From assembly GCA_022729315.1 (NCBI GenBank), contig JALDAF010000005.1:1-35190 (forward strand): a stretch of 35,190 nucleotides of DNA, in the 5' to 3' direction. Source of the DNA: Candidatus Nanohalalkaliarchaeum halalkaliphilum. Its GTDB lineage: Archaea > Nanohalarchaeota > Nanosalinia > Nanosalinales > Nanohalalkaliarchaeaceae. The translations under genes and the position numbers were made by a program. Below, in pieces: positions 9,346-18,492 of the stretch. Positions within the stretch are counted from its first letter, which is position 1; each line of letters starts with the position of its first letter. The notes below the pieces were generated by a model that did no database searches, was not told the origin of the DNA, and saw nothing but the letters and a program-made list of their open reading frames with translations.

Positions 9346-9978
9346 ATGACGAACACTCAGGAGGAGCTCGTGGAACACCTGCAGAAGCGAGGCGCCCTCT
9401 CAACGGACCGGATCATCGACGCGTTCCACAAAGTTCCCCGTGAACGGTTCGTTCCCGATGAGTACCGTGAACACGCCTACGTGGACACGGCGCTTCCGAT
9501 CGGGTACGGACAGACCATCTCCGCCCCACACATGGTGGCACACATGACCGAGCTCCTGGACCCACAGATGGAGGATACGGTGCTGGAGGTGGGCGCTGGC
9601 AGCGGGTATCAGGCCGCCATCCTCTCAGCGCTGGCTGGCACCGTTACCACGGTCGAGATCGTGGAGGAACTCGCCCAGCAGGCACGTGACCGGCTCAAGG
9701 AGTATGACAACGTCACGGTGATCCATGCGGACGGCTCCACCGGCTACCCGCAGCACGCACCGTACAGCAAGATACTGTACACGGCCGCATCACCGAAACG
9801 ACCACCGGAAACCGTGTTCGACCAGCTGGCGGAAAACGGGATGCTCATCGCCCCGATCGGTGATCGCAGCAACCACCAGACGCTGCACGTGTACCACAAA
9901 AAAGATGGCAAGATCACATCGGAACAGCATTACGGTGTCCGGTTCGTCCCACTCACCGGGGAAGAAGGGATAAGGTAG
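9346..9978 (+). CDS. pcm: Protein-L-isoaspartate O-methyltransferase
   Basis: RERFVPDEYREHAYVDTALPIGYGQTISAPHMVAHMTELL and VLEVGAGSGYQAAILSAL; ATG at 9346 preferred over the TTG at 9307. Confidence 0.95.
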   Translation: MTNTQEELVEHLQKRGALSTDRIIDAFHKVPRERFVPDEYREHAYVDTALPIGYGQTISAPHMVAHMTELLDPQMEDTVLEVGAGSGYQAAILSALAGTVTTVEIVEELAQQARDRLKEYDNVTVIHADGSTGYPQHAPYSKILYTAASPKRPPETVFDQLAENGMLIAPIGDRSNHQTLHVYHKKDGKITSEQHYGVRFVPLTGEEGIR

Positions 9979-10356
9979 TTAGAGAAGATAGTCAAGCTCT
10001 TTCGCAGCGAACAGACTTTCTAGCCACCGGTATTTTTCCGCATCATCTATATAGTGAAGTCCGTCAGAGATTGCGTCATGGTTCCGCGTGCGTAACGCAT
10101 CGTACGCCGAATGTTGCTGTAGTTCGTTTCGGCGTTCTTCATAATCTTGATCCGCGTATGGAGACGGATCCAGCCAGTCATCAATCATTGCTGCAGCGTC
10201 CTGCGCCCAGTCCTCTCCGTGATCCTTCCCGTACTCTGCTATCGCCGTCAGATCGGCAACGTTGTTGAACGACAGGGTTGTGGGATCGCGGTCTTCGTAG
10301 TGCTGCCACCACTTCTCCATGTCAACGTAATCGACACCGATATGATCCCTGCCCAT
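9979..10356 (-). CDS. Acidic 125-aa protein of unknown function
   Basis: Start MGRDHIGVDYVDMEKWWQHY chosen over the annotated ORF start, which overlaps fen; stop codon directly abuts the convergent pcm stop. Confidence 0.65.
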   Translation of the reverse strand: MGRDHIGVDYVDMEKWWQHYEDRDPTTLSFNNVADLTAIAEYGKDHGEDWAQDAAAMIDDWLDPSPYADQDYEERRNELQQHSAYDALRTRNHDAISDGLHYIDDAEKYRWLESLFAAKELDYLL

Positions 10357-10396
10357 ACCAAGAGCTGATAGACACGTATTTAAATCACTTTCCTTC

Positions 10397-11425
10397 CTAC
10401 ACGAAACTGTCCAGCCCGCTCTGCCGTTCCTGCCGTGCATCCACCAGGCGGTCCACGGTGGAGTTGACGCGGTCCTCGGAGAAGTCGTGTTCATCGATCA
10501 GTACCTCGCGGATCCGTTCCTCATCTGGATCCTGGAAGTCGAAGTCCAGACCCTCCTCGATCGGCGGGTCCATGAAGAAGTCCCGGATCACGTTCGGATC
10601 CGCATCGTGCTCCCACTCCCATTTCTCGTCCTCCTGCAACTCAGTGAACGAGTCGTATGCGTCCACGAGTTTGATCGCGGTCTTCGGGCCGATACCGTGG
10701 ATGCCGCCGGGATTGTAGTCGGTACCGACCATGATCCCGATCCACACCAGCTGCTCCCGGGTGATCCCCAGCTCGTTCAGTGCGTGCTGCAGTTCGATCT
10801 TCTCCGGGACGACCTCACGGTACTGTTGTTTCCCCGGGACTTTCCGGCGGCCGGTGATCGTCAGGTTTTTCACCATGCGGTCCGCGCCGAACAGGAGCGA
10901 ATCCCAGTCCTGGCTGCCGACCGCCCACACCGTATCCTCCCGGTTCAGCTGTGCGGCCTGTGCCTCGCCTTCGCTCGGTGCCTGGAGGTAGGGGACGCCC
11001 ATCGCGTCCAGCAGCTTCTTCGATTCCGTGATCATGTCCCCGGTCATCTCCGCGCTCTGCGTCGCCTTCTGGTACGCCTTCTTCAGCTTGCCTTCCTCCT
11101 TTAGCCGTTTCCACTCCGCTTTCGCTTCCTCACGGCGTTTCCGTCTCTCCGCACTCTCCTCGGCTTTCAGTTCCGGGGTCTCCCCGTCGTACACGTACAC
11201 CGGTTTGATATTGTTCTCGAACAGTTTCACGGTCCGGTAGAACAGTCCGGACAGGTGGGAGGTGACACGGCCCTGTGAATCCTTGAGCGGGGTACCATCC
11301 TGCTGCCGGATGATGCTGAGAAACTGGTACAGCGTGTTCATCGCGTCGACCGCGACCACTTTGTCGTTCATTTCCTCGAACGACAGTTCCTCGGTTTCTA
11401 TCAGGTCACCGAAGTTCGTTCCCAT
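10397..11425 (-). CDS. fen: Flap endonuclease 1
   Basis: MGTNFGDLIETEELSFEEMNDKVVAVDAMNTLYQFLS, QAPSEGEAQAA, VGSQDWDSLLFG, VGTDYNPGGIHGIGPKTA; PIP-box-like C-terminus QSGLDSFV; TATA-like TTTTTAATA about 30 nt upstream. Confidence 0.95.
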   Translation of the reverse strand: MGTNFGDLIETEELSFEEMNDKVVAVDAMNTLYQFLSIIRQQDGTPLKDSQGRVTSHLSGLFYRTVKLFENNIKPVYVYDGETPELKAEESAERRKRREEAKAEWKRLKEEGKLKKAYQKATQSAEMTGDMITESKKLLDAMGVPYLQAPSEGEAQAAQLNREDTVWAVGSQDWDSLLFGADRMVKNLTITGRRKVPGKQQYREVVPEKIELQHALNELGITREQLVWIGIMVGTDYNPGGIHGIGPKTAIKLVDAYDSFTELQEDEKWEWEHDADPNVIRDFFMDPPIEEGLDFDFQDPDEERIREVLIDEHDFSEDRVNSTVDRLVDARQERQSGLDSFV

Positions 11426-11603
11426 TGCTGCAAAAAGAAGTGGGAAATCAGTATTAAAAATAACGTGATTATTCCGACCAAAACTTCCGCTGTAGGGAAG
11501 TGTGGGTGAGAGCGTCAGCGTCCACCCTGGAGCACATGCTGTGTTAAAACGGATGTTGAAAAAAGGAGGAACGTTTTTCAAGGAGGGATGACCGTTACAC
11601 GCT

Positions 11604-11738
11604 ATGGCAACGTTGTGCGACTATTGCGGTAAGGCAGTAACGAACGGCATCACGTGCGAGCTTTGCGGGGCAACTGTCGGACCTGAACACAAGAGGGAGT
11701 ACGGGTGTGAGGTCTGCAAAGGACGCACATCTGTGTGA
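11604..11738 (+). CDS. Small zinc-ribbon protein (44 aa) not in the ORF track
   Basis: Hand translation MATLCDYCGKAVTNGITCELCGATVGPEHKREYGCEVCKGRTSV*; three CxxC pairs, GGAGGG upstream. Confidence 0.7.
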   Translation: MATLCDYCGKAVTNGITCELCGATVGPEHKREYGCEVCKGRTSV

Positions 11739-11811
11739 CATACGGGATCACAGCCTTTATCCATATAGAGGAGGTTTTTCGCTGTCGTAGCTCCAGGTCA
11801 CAGCCACTGCG

Positions 11812-12363
11812 TTATATGATCGCGATCAACATGGCTGTGGAGAACAGGAGCAACGAACTGGATGCGAACGCTATACGGGCCCGGGTCTGCGGATCGGGAG
11901 GGTTGTTGATGTAGGACCGGTATCTGCTGGAGTATGCCAGTACCACGTAGAACAACACGCTTGTACCAGCCAGCAGCAGAACGATGATGACGTACACAAC
12001 GAGATAGGACAGCGGTGAGGGTCCTCCGGAGATCATCGAGGCATGACTGAAAGGGCCAAACAGGTCTGGAACAGCAGAACGGACTGGTAGCAGAAGCGGG
12101 CTGAACAGGATGCCTGTACCAAGCGCCATCCCTATATCGCCAGTTTTCTGCATCCATAGCGGCTTGACTGTGGAGAACACGGAGAATGATGTCAGTACCG
12201 ATGCCAGCTGAAGGAGGATGAACGTCACCGCCGCCACGGTAAGGACGGATCCGATGAAGAACGACAGCCACTCCATCACGTAGTACAGTGGTATGAGCAG
12301 AAGCAGAGCGATGGCAAGAGGGGCGTCACCGTCTAACACTGTGATCCCGGTCACCTGTCCCAT
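11812..12363 (-). CDS. Multi-TM membrane protein, possibly Yip1-like
   Basis: 183 aa with about 5 hydrophobic segments; family call uncertain. Confidence 0.6.
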   Translation of the reverse strand: MGQVTGITVLDGDAPLAIALLLLIPLYYVMEWLSFFIGSVLTVAAVTFILLQLASVLTSFSVFSTVKPLWMQKTGDIGMALGTGILFSPLLLPVRSAVPDLFGPFSHASMISGGPSPLSYLVVYVIIVLLLAGTSVLFYVVLAYSSRYRSYINNPPDPQTRARIAFASSSLLLFSTAMLIAII

Positions 12364-12442
12364 GATGACTATGATACATCCACGGTATAAGAAACCTGCG
12401 GAGGACAGGAAGAGAAAGAATACGGGAGTTGAACCAGCTTGT

Positions 12443-12697
12443 TTACAGCCGGTTCATATCTGTGAGTTCCACGGAGCGCACGCCGTCAAGCCCTTCAAGC
12501 GTGTCCTGCACCTTATCGGCACCACCTTCCTGATCCTCAAGGATGGTGGAGACCTTGACCGCTTTCAGTCCGAATGCGACCTCTTCCTCCTCGATACCGT
12601 CGATATCAACAGCATCCTGGATATCGCTCTTCAGTGCATCAATGTCTGTTTCCGTGTCGTCTGGCATAACTTTGAACAGTACAACTACTTCTCCCAT
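12443..12697 (-). CDS. ef1b: Translation elongation factor aEF-1beta
   Basis: 84 aa; GEVVVLFKVMPDDTETDIDALKSDI…VAFGLKAVKVSTILEDQEGGADKVQDTLEGLDGVRSVELTDMNRL. Confidence 0.93.
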   Translation of the reverse strand: MGEVVVLFKVMPDDTETDIDALKSDIQDAVDIDGIEEEEVAFGLKAVKVSTILEDQEGGADKVQDTLEGLDGVRSVELTDMNRL

Positions 12698-12739
12698 GTG
12701 TATAACCTCGTGTAGTATGAATAGTGTGCGGATCAGCTG

Positions 12740-13540
12740 TTACAGTTCGAGTTCCACGCCTTCCTCGGCGATATGGAACCCTGCATCCTCCACCTGTTGG
12801 CGTTCCTCCGAGTCCGGGTCCAGGACCGGGTTCGTATGGTTCAGGTGGGTGAAATAGATCTCGGTATCCGCTCCGTCCAGCTTCTCCAGGCTTTCCTGGA
12901 TCGGTGGGTGTGGTACGCGTTCATACCGGTCTATCTCCTCCTCCGACCAGAACGTGCCATCGATCAACGCGATGTCTGCCTCTTCCACCCGTTCAATGGC
13001 TTCCTCGGTCCAGTAGTCGATATCTGTCATGTACAGGAGTTTCGTGTTCTCGGTCTCGATCATGAACGCGTGCGTGTCGGTCGGCACGTACCGGTGGACA
13101 ACACCGACCGGGGTCACGGTCAGTCCCATCATCTCCACCGGCCCGTTTTCCGCGATATCGTTCACCACGATGTTGTTCCGGTCTATCAGCAGCCGGAACG
13201 CATAGTTATCCTTCAAAAACTCCTTGACGCTCGGCGTACAGTACACCGGCACCATGTTCGCATTGATAGATTCCTTCCCGAGATACAGCAGCCCGGTGAT
13301 GGTCCCCAGTTCGCCATGACCCAGGAAGATACCGTCGATGTACGTGTCCTCCACCTGGAACCGGATGTCCGGCGTGGCGTCGAACAGGTAGTTCACACCT
13401 TTGTCCTCGTCAAACACCTTGAGACTGGTGGTGAACCGCTGCTTTGACCGGTCGTTCCGCGCAGTGGTGCAGGCATCACACTGACAGCCAAGATGTGGGA
13501 TGCCGCCATCCTGCGCCGTTCCAAGAATCCGTGCTTTCAT
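12740..13540 (-). CDS. Metallo-beta-lactamase-fold hydrolase, PqqB-like
   Basis: MKARILGTAQDGGIPHLGCQCDACTTAR and LFDATPDIRFQ resemble PqqB/MBL proteins; conserved DGTFW and HLNHTNP motifs; canonical HxHxDH replaced by LGHGELG. Confidence 0.8.
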   Translation of the reverse strand: MKARILGTAQDGGIPHLGCQCDACTTARNDRSKQRFTTSLKVFDEDKGVNYLFDATPDIRFQVEDTYIDGIFLGHGELGTITGLLYLGKESINANMVPVYCTPSVKEFLKDNYAFRLLIDRNNIVVNDIAENGPVEMMGLTVTPVGVVHRYVPTDTHAFMIETENTKLLYMTDIDYWTEEAIERVEEADIALIDGTFWSEEEIDRYERVPHPPIQESLEKLDGADTEIYFTHLNHTNPVLDPDSEERQQVEDAGFHIAEEGVELEL

Positions 13541-13578
13541 CGGTGTTACACCACGTTATCAGGCGAGAGCCGCGGAGG

Positions 13579-13758
13579 TTATGGGCCGCGATGTCCGCAG
13601 TCCGTGCAGACGTAGTCGTTCTTCAGTTTCTTGCATCGTCCGCACCGGGCGATCTCTGCTTCACACTCTGGACACGGAAAGACCACGAACGAATCGGCCG
13701 CATCAAGATTCTTTCCGCAGGTCACGCACTCCGTGCTCTCCATCTGTACTTGTACCAT
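13579..13758 (-). CDS. HVO_2753-like zinc-ribbon protein (59 aa), not in the ORF track
   Basis: Hand translation MVQVQMESTECVTCGKNLDAADSFVVFPCPECEAEIARCGRCKKLKNDYVCTDCGHRGP*; four CxxC motifs; near aEF-1beta on the same strand. Confidence 0.85.
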   Translation of the reverse strand: MVQVQMESTECVTCGKNLDAADSFVVFPCPECEAEIARCGRCKKLKNDYVCTDCGHRGP

Positions 13759-13812
13759 GCACCGGAATACTCCATCAAACTTTAAATATGACTCGCGTCT
13801 CCATGCTCCGGT

Positions 13813-15144
13813 TCACGACCGGTTCATCCCTCTTCCAACGAGATGCATGATCCATCCGAGGATACCTGTGACGATGCTGACCGGGAGCTTCAGCAGTCGT
13901 ACCGTGGCAAACACGAGGAAGAACAGTGCCGCGGCAACGTGCTCCGGATGCGCGAACGCCTCCTCAACGGGCTCATCCACCATCGCCGCGATCTGTTCCT
14001 CGATCATCCCATCCTCTGTAAGCGGCGACCCGTCCTCGCCGTCAACCTGACTCATCACGGCCCCCACGCTGCCCTCCGCCGATGAGGATACCGCGTCAGC
14101 TGTCACCGACTCCATCCCGTTGAACCCGGTGATAAGCTGTTCCTCTTCCTCCGCCGTGAACAGTCCGGAGTCCAGCGCCGGCTCCATCACACCGTTCCGG
14201 GCAGCATCTGTCACGGACACGCCGATGCCCTCTGCCTCCGCCTCGGCCGCCTGGACCAGCAGCTCCTCATCGATGCTGTCTCCCTCGTGATCCGCCAGGT
14301 ATCGCTGCGCGATATCGTCGGCGTGCTGCTCCCCTTCCGCGATCATCGGGTCACGCGCCTCATCGAACCGCTCCAACAGGAACTGGCGCTGGTCACCATC
14401 GAAACCACCCTCATCTATCACTGTTAAAAGCTGTTCCTGGGCCTCATGCACGGCTTCCGCTGCCAGCTGCTGCGCCACCAGGTCGGTCACCTGCTGAAGC
14501 TGGGCCAGTACCGTGGGATTCACCTCATCGGGGAGCTCCTCTCCAACCCCGTTCAATCCGTCGTCCAGCCCTGGCAGTTCATCATCCAGCTGCTGTTCAA
14601 CGAGAACCGTACCAAGCTCGACAGCCCGCTCCGTTGCCGCATCCTTCATCTGCTGCTGTACCGCGGTATCGGTATACACCATGTAGCCGGTTCCAGCGGC
14701 GAGGAACAGTGACAGGACAACGATCAACGTGCCACCGGTCGAAAAGTAGGTCCAGAAATAGTTCTTCCCGTTAAACACGCTCCGCGCCTTGTACGACGAA
14801 AGCACTACCAGTGCCGGGACCAGGACCGCTGCAAGCGCCACAACATCACCGAACACCACGCCGGTCACCGCCACGAGGCTTCCCAAACTCTCCCACCGGA
14901 ACCGCGCCGTGGAGATCACGGAAAGGTACGCGACCGGCACCACCAGCAGCCCCAGGAACAGGATTGACGGATCCGCAAGCGCCCATACATCCAGCGTCCG
15001 CAGCACATCACCGGACAGCGGGGACAGCACCACGCCCAGCACACCGATACCGGTCGCCACCAGTACACCAAGAAACGTCAGCAAGTCAACCCGGAGTTCG
15101 CGGCCGCGTACCGTCCACGACAGTTCACGATGTACACCCATCAT
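13813..15144 (-). CDS. Membrane protein with N-terminal TM cluster, long acidic Ala/Glu-rich extracytoplasmic domain and C-terminal TM
   Basis: ORF runs to 15216; MMGVHREL start (15144) preferred because TATA-like TATTTATG lies about 28 nt upstream (about 15168-15175). Confidence 0.75.
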   Translation of the reverse strand: MMGVHRELSWTVRGRELRVDLLTFLGVLVATGIGVLGVVLSPLSGDVLRTLDVWALADPSILFLGLLVVPVAYLSVISTARFRWESLGSLVAVTGVVFGDVVALAAVLVPALVVLSSYKARSVFNGKNYFWTYFSTGGTLIVVLSLFLAAGTGYMVYTDTAVQQQMKDAATERAVELGTVLVEQQLDDELPGLDDGLNGVGEELPDEVNPTVLAQLQQVTDLVAQQLAAEAVHEAQEQLLTVIDEGGFDGDQRQFLLERFDEARDPMIAEGEQHADDIAQRYLADHEGDSIDEELLVQAAEAEAEGIGVSVTDAARNGVMEPALDSGLFTAEEEEQLITGFNGMESVTADAVSSSAEGSVGAVMSQVDGEDGSPLTEDGMIEEQIAAMVDEPVEEAFAHPEHVAAALFFLVFATVRLLKLPVSIVTGILGWIMHLVGRGMNRS

Positions 15145-15237
15145 ACCCTGCACATCAGGTCTGCTGACATAAATACCTGCACCCCTCACCACCGGGACGT
15201 ATTTTAACACGCCCATACCATTGATTTACGTCTCCCA

Positions 15238-15450
15238 ATGAAGCCTTCCAGACGTATTCAGGAACACCGGAAAGAAGTCCTGGAAGTGGCCGCGGTCCTC
15301 ACCGCCCTCATCCTGATCGGCATCATCCTTGTCAGCGACCCGGTCACGGCAGAAGACCGGTTCCTCATCCTCTCACTCCTCGCCTTCCTCCTCGCCGGCG
15401 TCAGCATCTACCTGAAACGCGATGCTTTACGTGCGATAACAGAATGGTAG
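15238..15450 (+). CDS. Small two-TM membrane protein
   Basis: 70 aa; TATA-like TATTTTAA about 32 nt upstream of ATG. Confidence 0.6.
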   Translation: MKPSRRIQEHRKEVLEVAAVLTALILIGIILVSDPVTAEDRFLILSLLAFLLAGVSIYLKRDALRAITEW

Positions 15451-15527
15451 AACACCTGTCTTCCCCGGTGAACGAGACCGCTGCCCATACTTAACGAATA
15501 AGGGTTCTCCAGTAGTCCCGGATACAG

Positions 15528-17000
15528 TTATTCTTCGGGGGGCATCGGGAGCGCAGTGTCTACCATTGTCGCTCCTTCAAAGGTGACAGTGAGTCGCGTA
15601 TCTTCTGTGACGGGTGACGTATCGCGCATAATAGCACCGGGGAGGATGATTTCGTCCGGAGATCGTTCAATATTCCGGTGTCGTTTTTCATGTGGATGGG
15701 ACACGAGGGTTTGATCGTCTCTGTGGATGGTGATATTCCCTTTATGAAGCAGTTTGTCGCCATCAATGTGCGCGATCCGTAATACGTCCTGATTGTTCGC
15801 GGCATCGTCAGGGTGTCGAAGCCATGAGATATTGACCGTGGTGTGCAGATCCGCTGCGTGCTGCACCGGCTGATCCAGATAGGTGATCCGTCCGTGGGTG
15901 ACGCGTAACTGCTTTGGTTCCCCAAGCGTTGTTACAGGTTCTATGCCGTCCATGAGCTGTCGTAGCGCATTATCGCCGTTTGCTGCTGTCAGTTCACCGT
16001 CCTTGACGTACAGATACAGGTTGGAGATGCTTCGTTCTGAGGAGATTCTGGACTGTCCCTCAGTTGTGATCGCCGGTACAGTATATTCGCCGGCGTCCGT
16101 TACCAGCGTGACCACTGCAGCATCCGGGATCGGGAACCGGCTATGACCCATGAACGCGGTGTTGATATACCGCTCCTCCGCTTCAAGGATCGGTGTCACG
16201 TTCTCGTTCGTATCCGCCACCCGGTCACCTGCCAGCTCATCCACCCAGGCAGGGGGCTGGAACGGTCCGCCGTGCCGCCGGTTGTACGTGATCTCCCACC
16301 GGGTACGTTCACCGGTTTCAGGAGATTCAAAGACTACAAAAAAATCTGCTTCCACGAGTATACGATACGTCGTCTCATACCATGAGCGCTCACGAACAAG
16401 TAGGTGCCCCTCGCCGTCAACGATGCTCGCTGCTGAGGCCTCAGTATCGACCTCATACCGGGCATGGCGTTCACCATCCGTTACCACAACGCCTGTCTTC
16501 TCATATGCGATCGGCCACAGGAACTGGCGGAGAAACTGCCGATGAACCGTGTAGTCAGCACCAGCACGGTTCCATTTCCGAATGTCGTACGTGCGATTCC
16601 CTGTTTCGGCGTCGTAAACGGCACGCTCGCTTTTCGCCGAGTAATACTGTTCTCCAACGAATTCGCCGTCACCGTCACGGAGTTCTGAGAGGTACTGAAT
16701 GGTGCGGTTGGATGGCTCCGGGGGCCGATTGGCAGATGTCCGCATGTATTCTTCTACATCAGTCTTTACTGTCAACTGTCGTTCCCTGATTGTTTCGCCG
16801 GTATCTTCATCAATCTCTGTTATCGTCGCATACACCTCCAATGGATCGCCGCGCACAGGACTCCACTGCTGGATCGGATACGGCACAGCGTACTCCTCAT
16901 CAGGTGTTGCATCGGCGAGACTGGTAATGCCGTATCCTGCACCCGCCAGGAACGCGATGATAATTGCCGCTGGAAAGACTATTGCTAACCGCCCTGTCAT
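15528..17000 (-). CDS. Secreted or membrane-anchored acidic protein of unknown function
   Basis: 490 aa; N-terminal hydrophobic anchor MTGRLAIVFPAAIIIAFLAGAGYG; start overlaps the upstream gene by 4 nt. Confidence 0.8.
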   Translation of the reverse strand: MTGRLAIVFPAAIIIAFLAGAGYGITSLADATPDEEYAVPYPIQQWSPVRGDPLEVYATITEIDEDTGETIRERQLTVKTDVEEYMRTSANRPPEPSNRTIQYLSELRDGDGEFVGEQYYSAKSERAVYDAETGNRTYDIRKWNRAGADYTVHRQFLRQFLWPIAYEKTGVVVTDGERHARYEVDTEASAASIVDGEGHLLVRERSWYETTYRILVEADFFVVFESPETGERTRWEITYNRRHGGPFQPPAWVDELAGDRVADTNENVTPILEAEERYINTAFMGHSRFPIPDAAVVTLVTDAGEYTVPAITTEGQSRISSERSISNLYLYVKDGELTAANGDNALRQLMDGIEPVTTLGEPKQLRVTHGRITYLDQPVQHAADLHTTVNISWLRHPDDAANNQDVLRIAHIDGDKLLHKGNITIHRDDQTLVSHPHEKRHRNIERSPDEIILPGAIMRDTSPVTEDTRLTVTFEGATMVDTALPMPPEE

Positions 17001-18142
17001 TCCGCTCCCACCTCGTAGGTACCAGTCGGATACGGGAGTTCGTCACAGCCACGGCGTCTGTGGAACTGGTCGGCCTCGGCGATCACCCGGTCACCATCCG
17101 CAAGCCCTGCGAACGTCACGTTCAGCACCGGTGACTCCGGCGACCCGCGTGCGTGAAAACCCTGAACCCCAGAATCCTGGAGCGGCCGCTCCGTTACCTG
17201 GAACGTACCGTTGGGCAGGACTGTATGGAACATTGCATATCCGTGATCCTGTCCGATGTCTTCCCCATCAAAGTAAATCTCGTGAGCGAGTCCGGCCCCG
17301 GTCTCCTGGAGGTACAGGACATCCATGTTGTTGTAATCCTCCACGACAACAGTAACGTTCACACCATTGTCTGTCACTACAGGCTCAAACCTGACTTCAT
17401 CAGCTGTTTCCGACAGTCGACAGTCAAAACCACTGGATATATCTGATCCACCACCGTATGCAAGTCCAGCAAGCAGTGCGAGTACGATTATAGCGACTTT
17501 TCGATACGGCGTGCCGTACAGTTTCTGAACAGGACGGACGATTGACCGCACAACCTGTCGCCGTATAAGAACGGGCCGCACGACATTGACGATGACCATG
17601 GTGACATAGGTGTTCACAGCCAGGATAACGACGAACACTGCCAGTGCAAACGAAAGATACTGGCTCACCAACGAGAGATTCACATACTCAAGCCCGTGTT
17701 CAAACGAGAAGCTCAAGAGAAACATGCTGACCCCACTGAATAACCGATCCAGTGCCGATACCGCGAACGCATCTCCGGCAGAGGTCATGTACCGCACCTG
17801 CAGCACGGAGTGAAGCACAGTACCTGTCACGACAAGCACCGGGACGAATGCAGTTTTCACCTGCCGATTCCACTGCAGGACCGGCTGATCGTCCAGATGC
17901 AGGATGCGATCAAGCACCGGTCGCACCACGGTTACGGTGATAACTGCCAAAATGATCGAAACAACTACTGCAATCAGTACCCCCTCAAGATACCGTAACG
18001 GGTTGGACAGCAGGCAGGGATAGTATGCAGTACCCCGCGCACAGCTCGCGCTTCCAAGAATGACAACCGCGGCCACAAACGGCGCAGCAACGTATACAAA
18101 CGGCCGCCATACACTACGACGTAGCCATGATCTCAGGGCCAT
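16997..18142 (-). CDS. Multi-TM membrane protein with C-terminal acidic domain, unknown function
   Basis: 381 aa; several TM segments; translationally coupled (ATGA) to the 490-aa gene. Confidence 0.8.
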   Translation of the reverse strand: MALRSWLRRSVWRPFVYVAAPFVAAVVILGSASCARGTAYYPCLLSNPLRYLEGVLIAVVVSIILAVITVTVVRPVLDRILHLDDQPVLQWNRQVKTAFVPVLVVTGTVLHSVLQVRYMTSAGDAFAVSALDRLFSGVSMFLLSFSFEHGLEYVNLSLVSQYLSFALAVFVVILAVNTYVTMVIVNVVRPVLIRRQVVRSIVRPVQKLYGTPYRKVAIIVLALLAGLAYGGGSDISSGFDCRLSETADEVRFEPVVTDNGVNVTVVVEDYNNMDVLYLQETGAGLAHEIYFDGEDIGQDHGYAMFHTVLPNGTFQVTERPLQDSGVQGFHARGSPESPVLNVTFAGLADGDRVIAEADQFHRRRGCDELPYPTGTYEVGAE

Positions 18143-18440
18143 ACTCTCATATTACAGCATCTGGTATATATTATGCCTTGCCAGAACACGCTTCCGATAG
18201 GACGGCAGTTGAAGCAGCAGTTCCGGAGAAGGTCCCAGACAGCATCCTCACCGTACTCATCAACGAGGTACATCGACAAAACGTGCCCGCCGTGGTACAT
18301 GTTATCCGCAATGGTTGAAAAGTCACCGTCCCCCCCGAAATCGTCTCGTTCAAATCCTCAACAGCCCCTGGGGGGGAACTGCTCCTCAACTGTCGGGGTG
18401 TTGTAAACGTAGTATTCAGTCAGGCCGTCCACACCCCAGG
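18135..18440 (-). pseudogene. Remnant of an acidic protein-coding gene (…EYYVYNTPTVEEQFPP…GGDGDFSTIADNMYHGGHVLSMYLVDEYGEDAVWDLLRN…)
   Basis: Protein-like frame interrupted at C7 and G7 homopolymers; ends in a dispersed repeat (18190-18225). Confidence 0.5.
18190..18225. repeat. Dispersed 36-nt repeat copy 1
   Basis: gcttccgataggacggcagttgaagcagcagttccg; 34/36 identical to 23503-23538. Confidence 0.85.
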
Positions 18441-18492
18441 GACACGGTGATTTTAAATACAGTACATCCCATGAAGTGTATAGAAAATAGGT

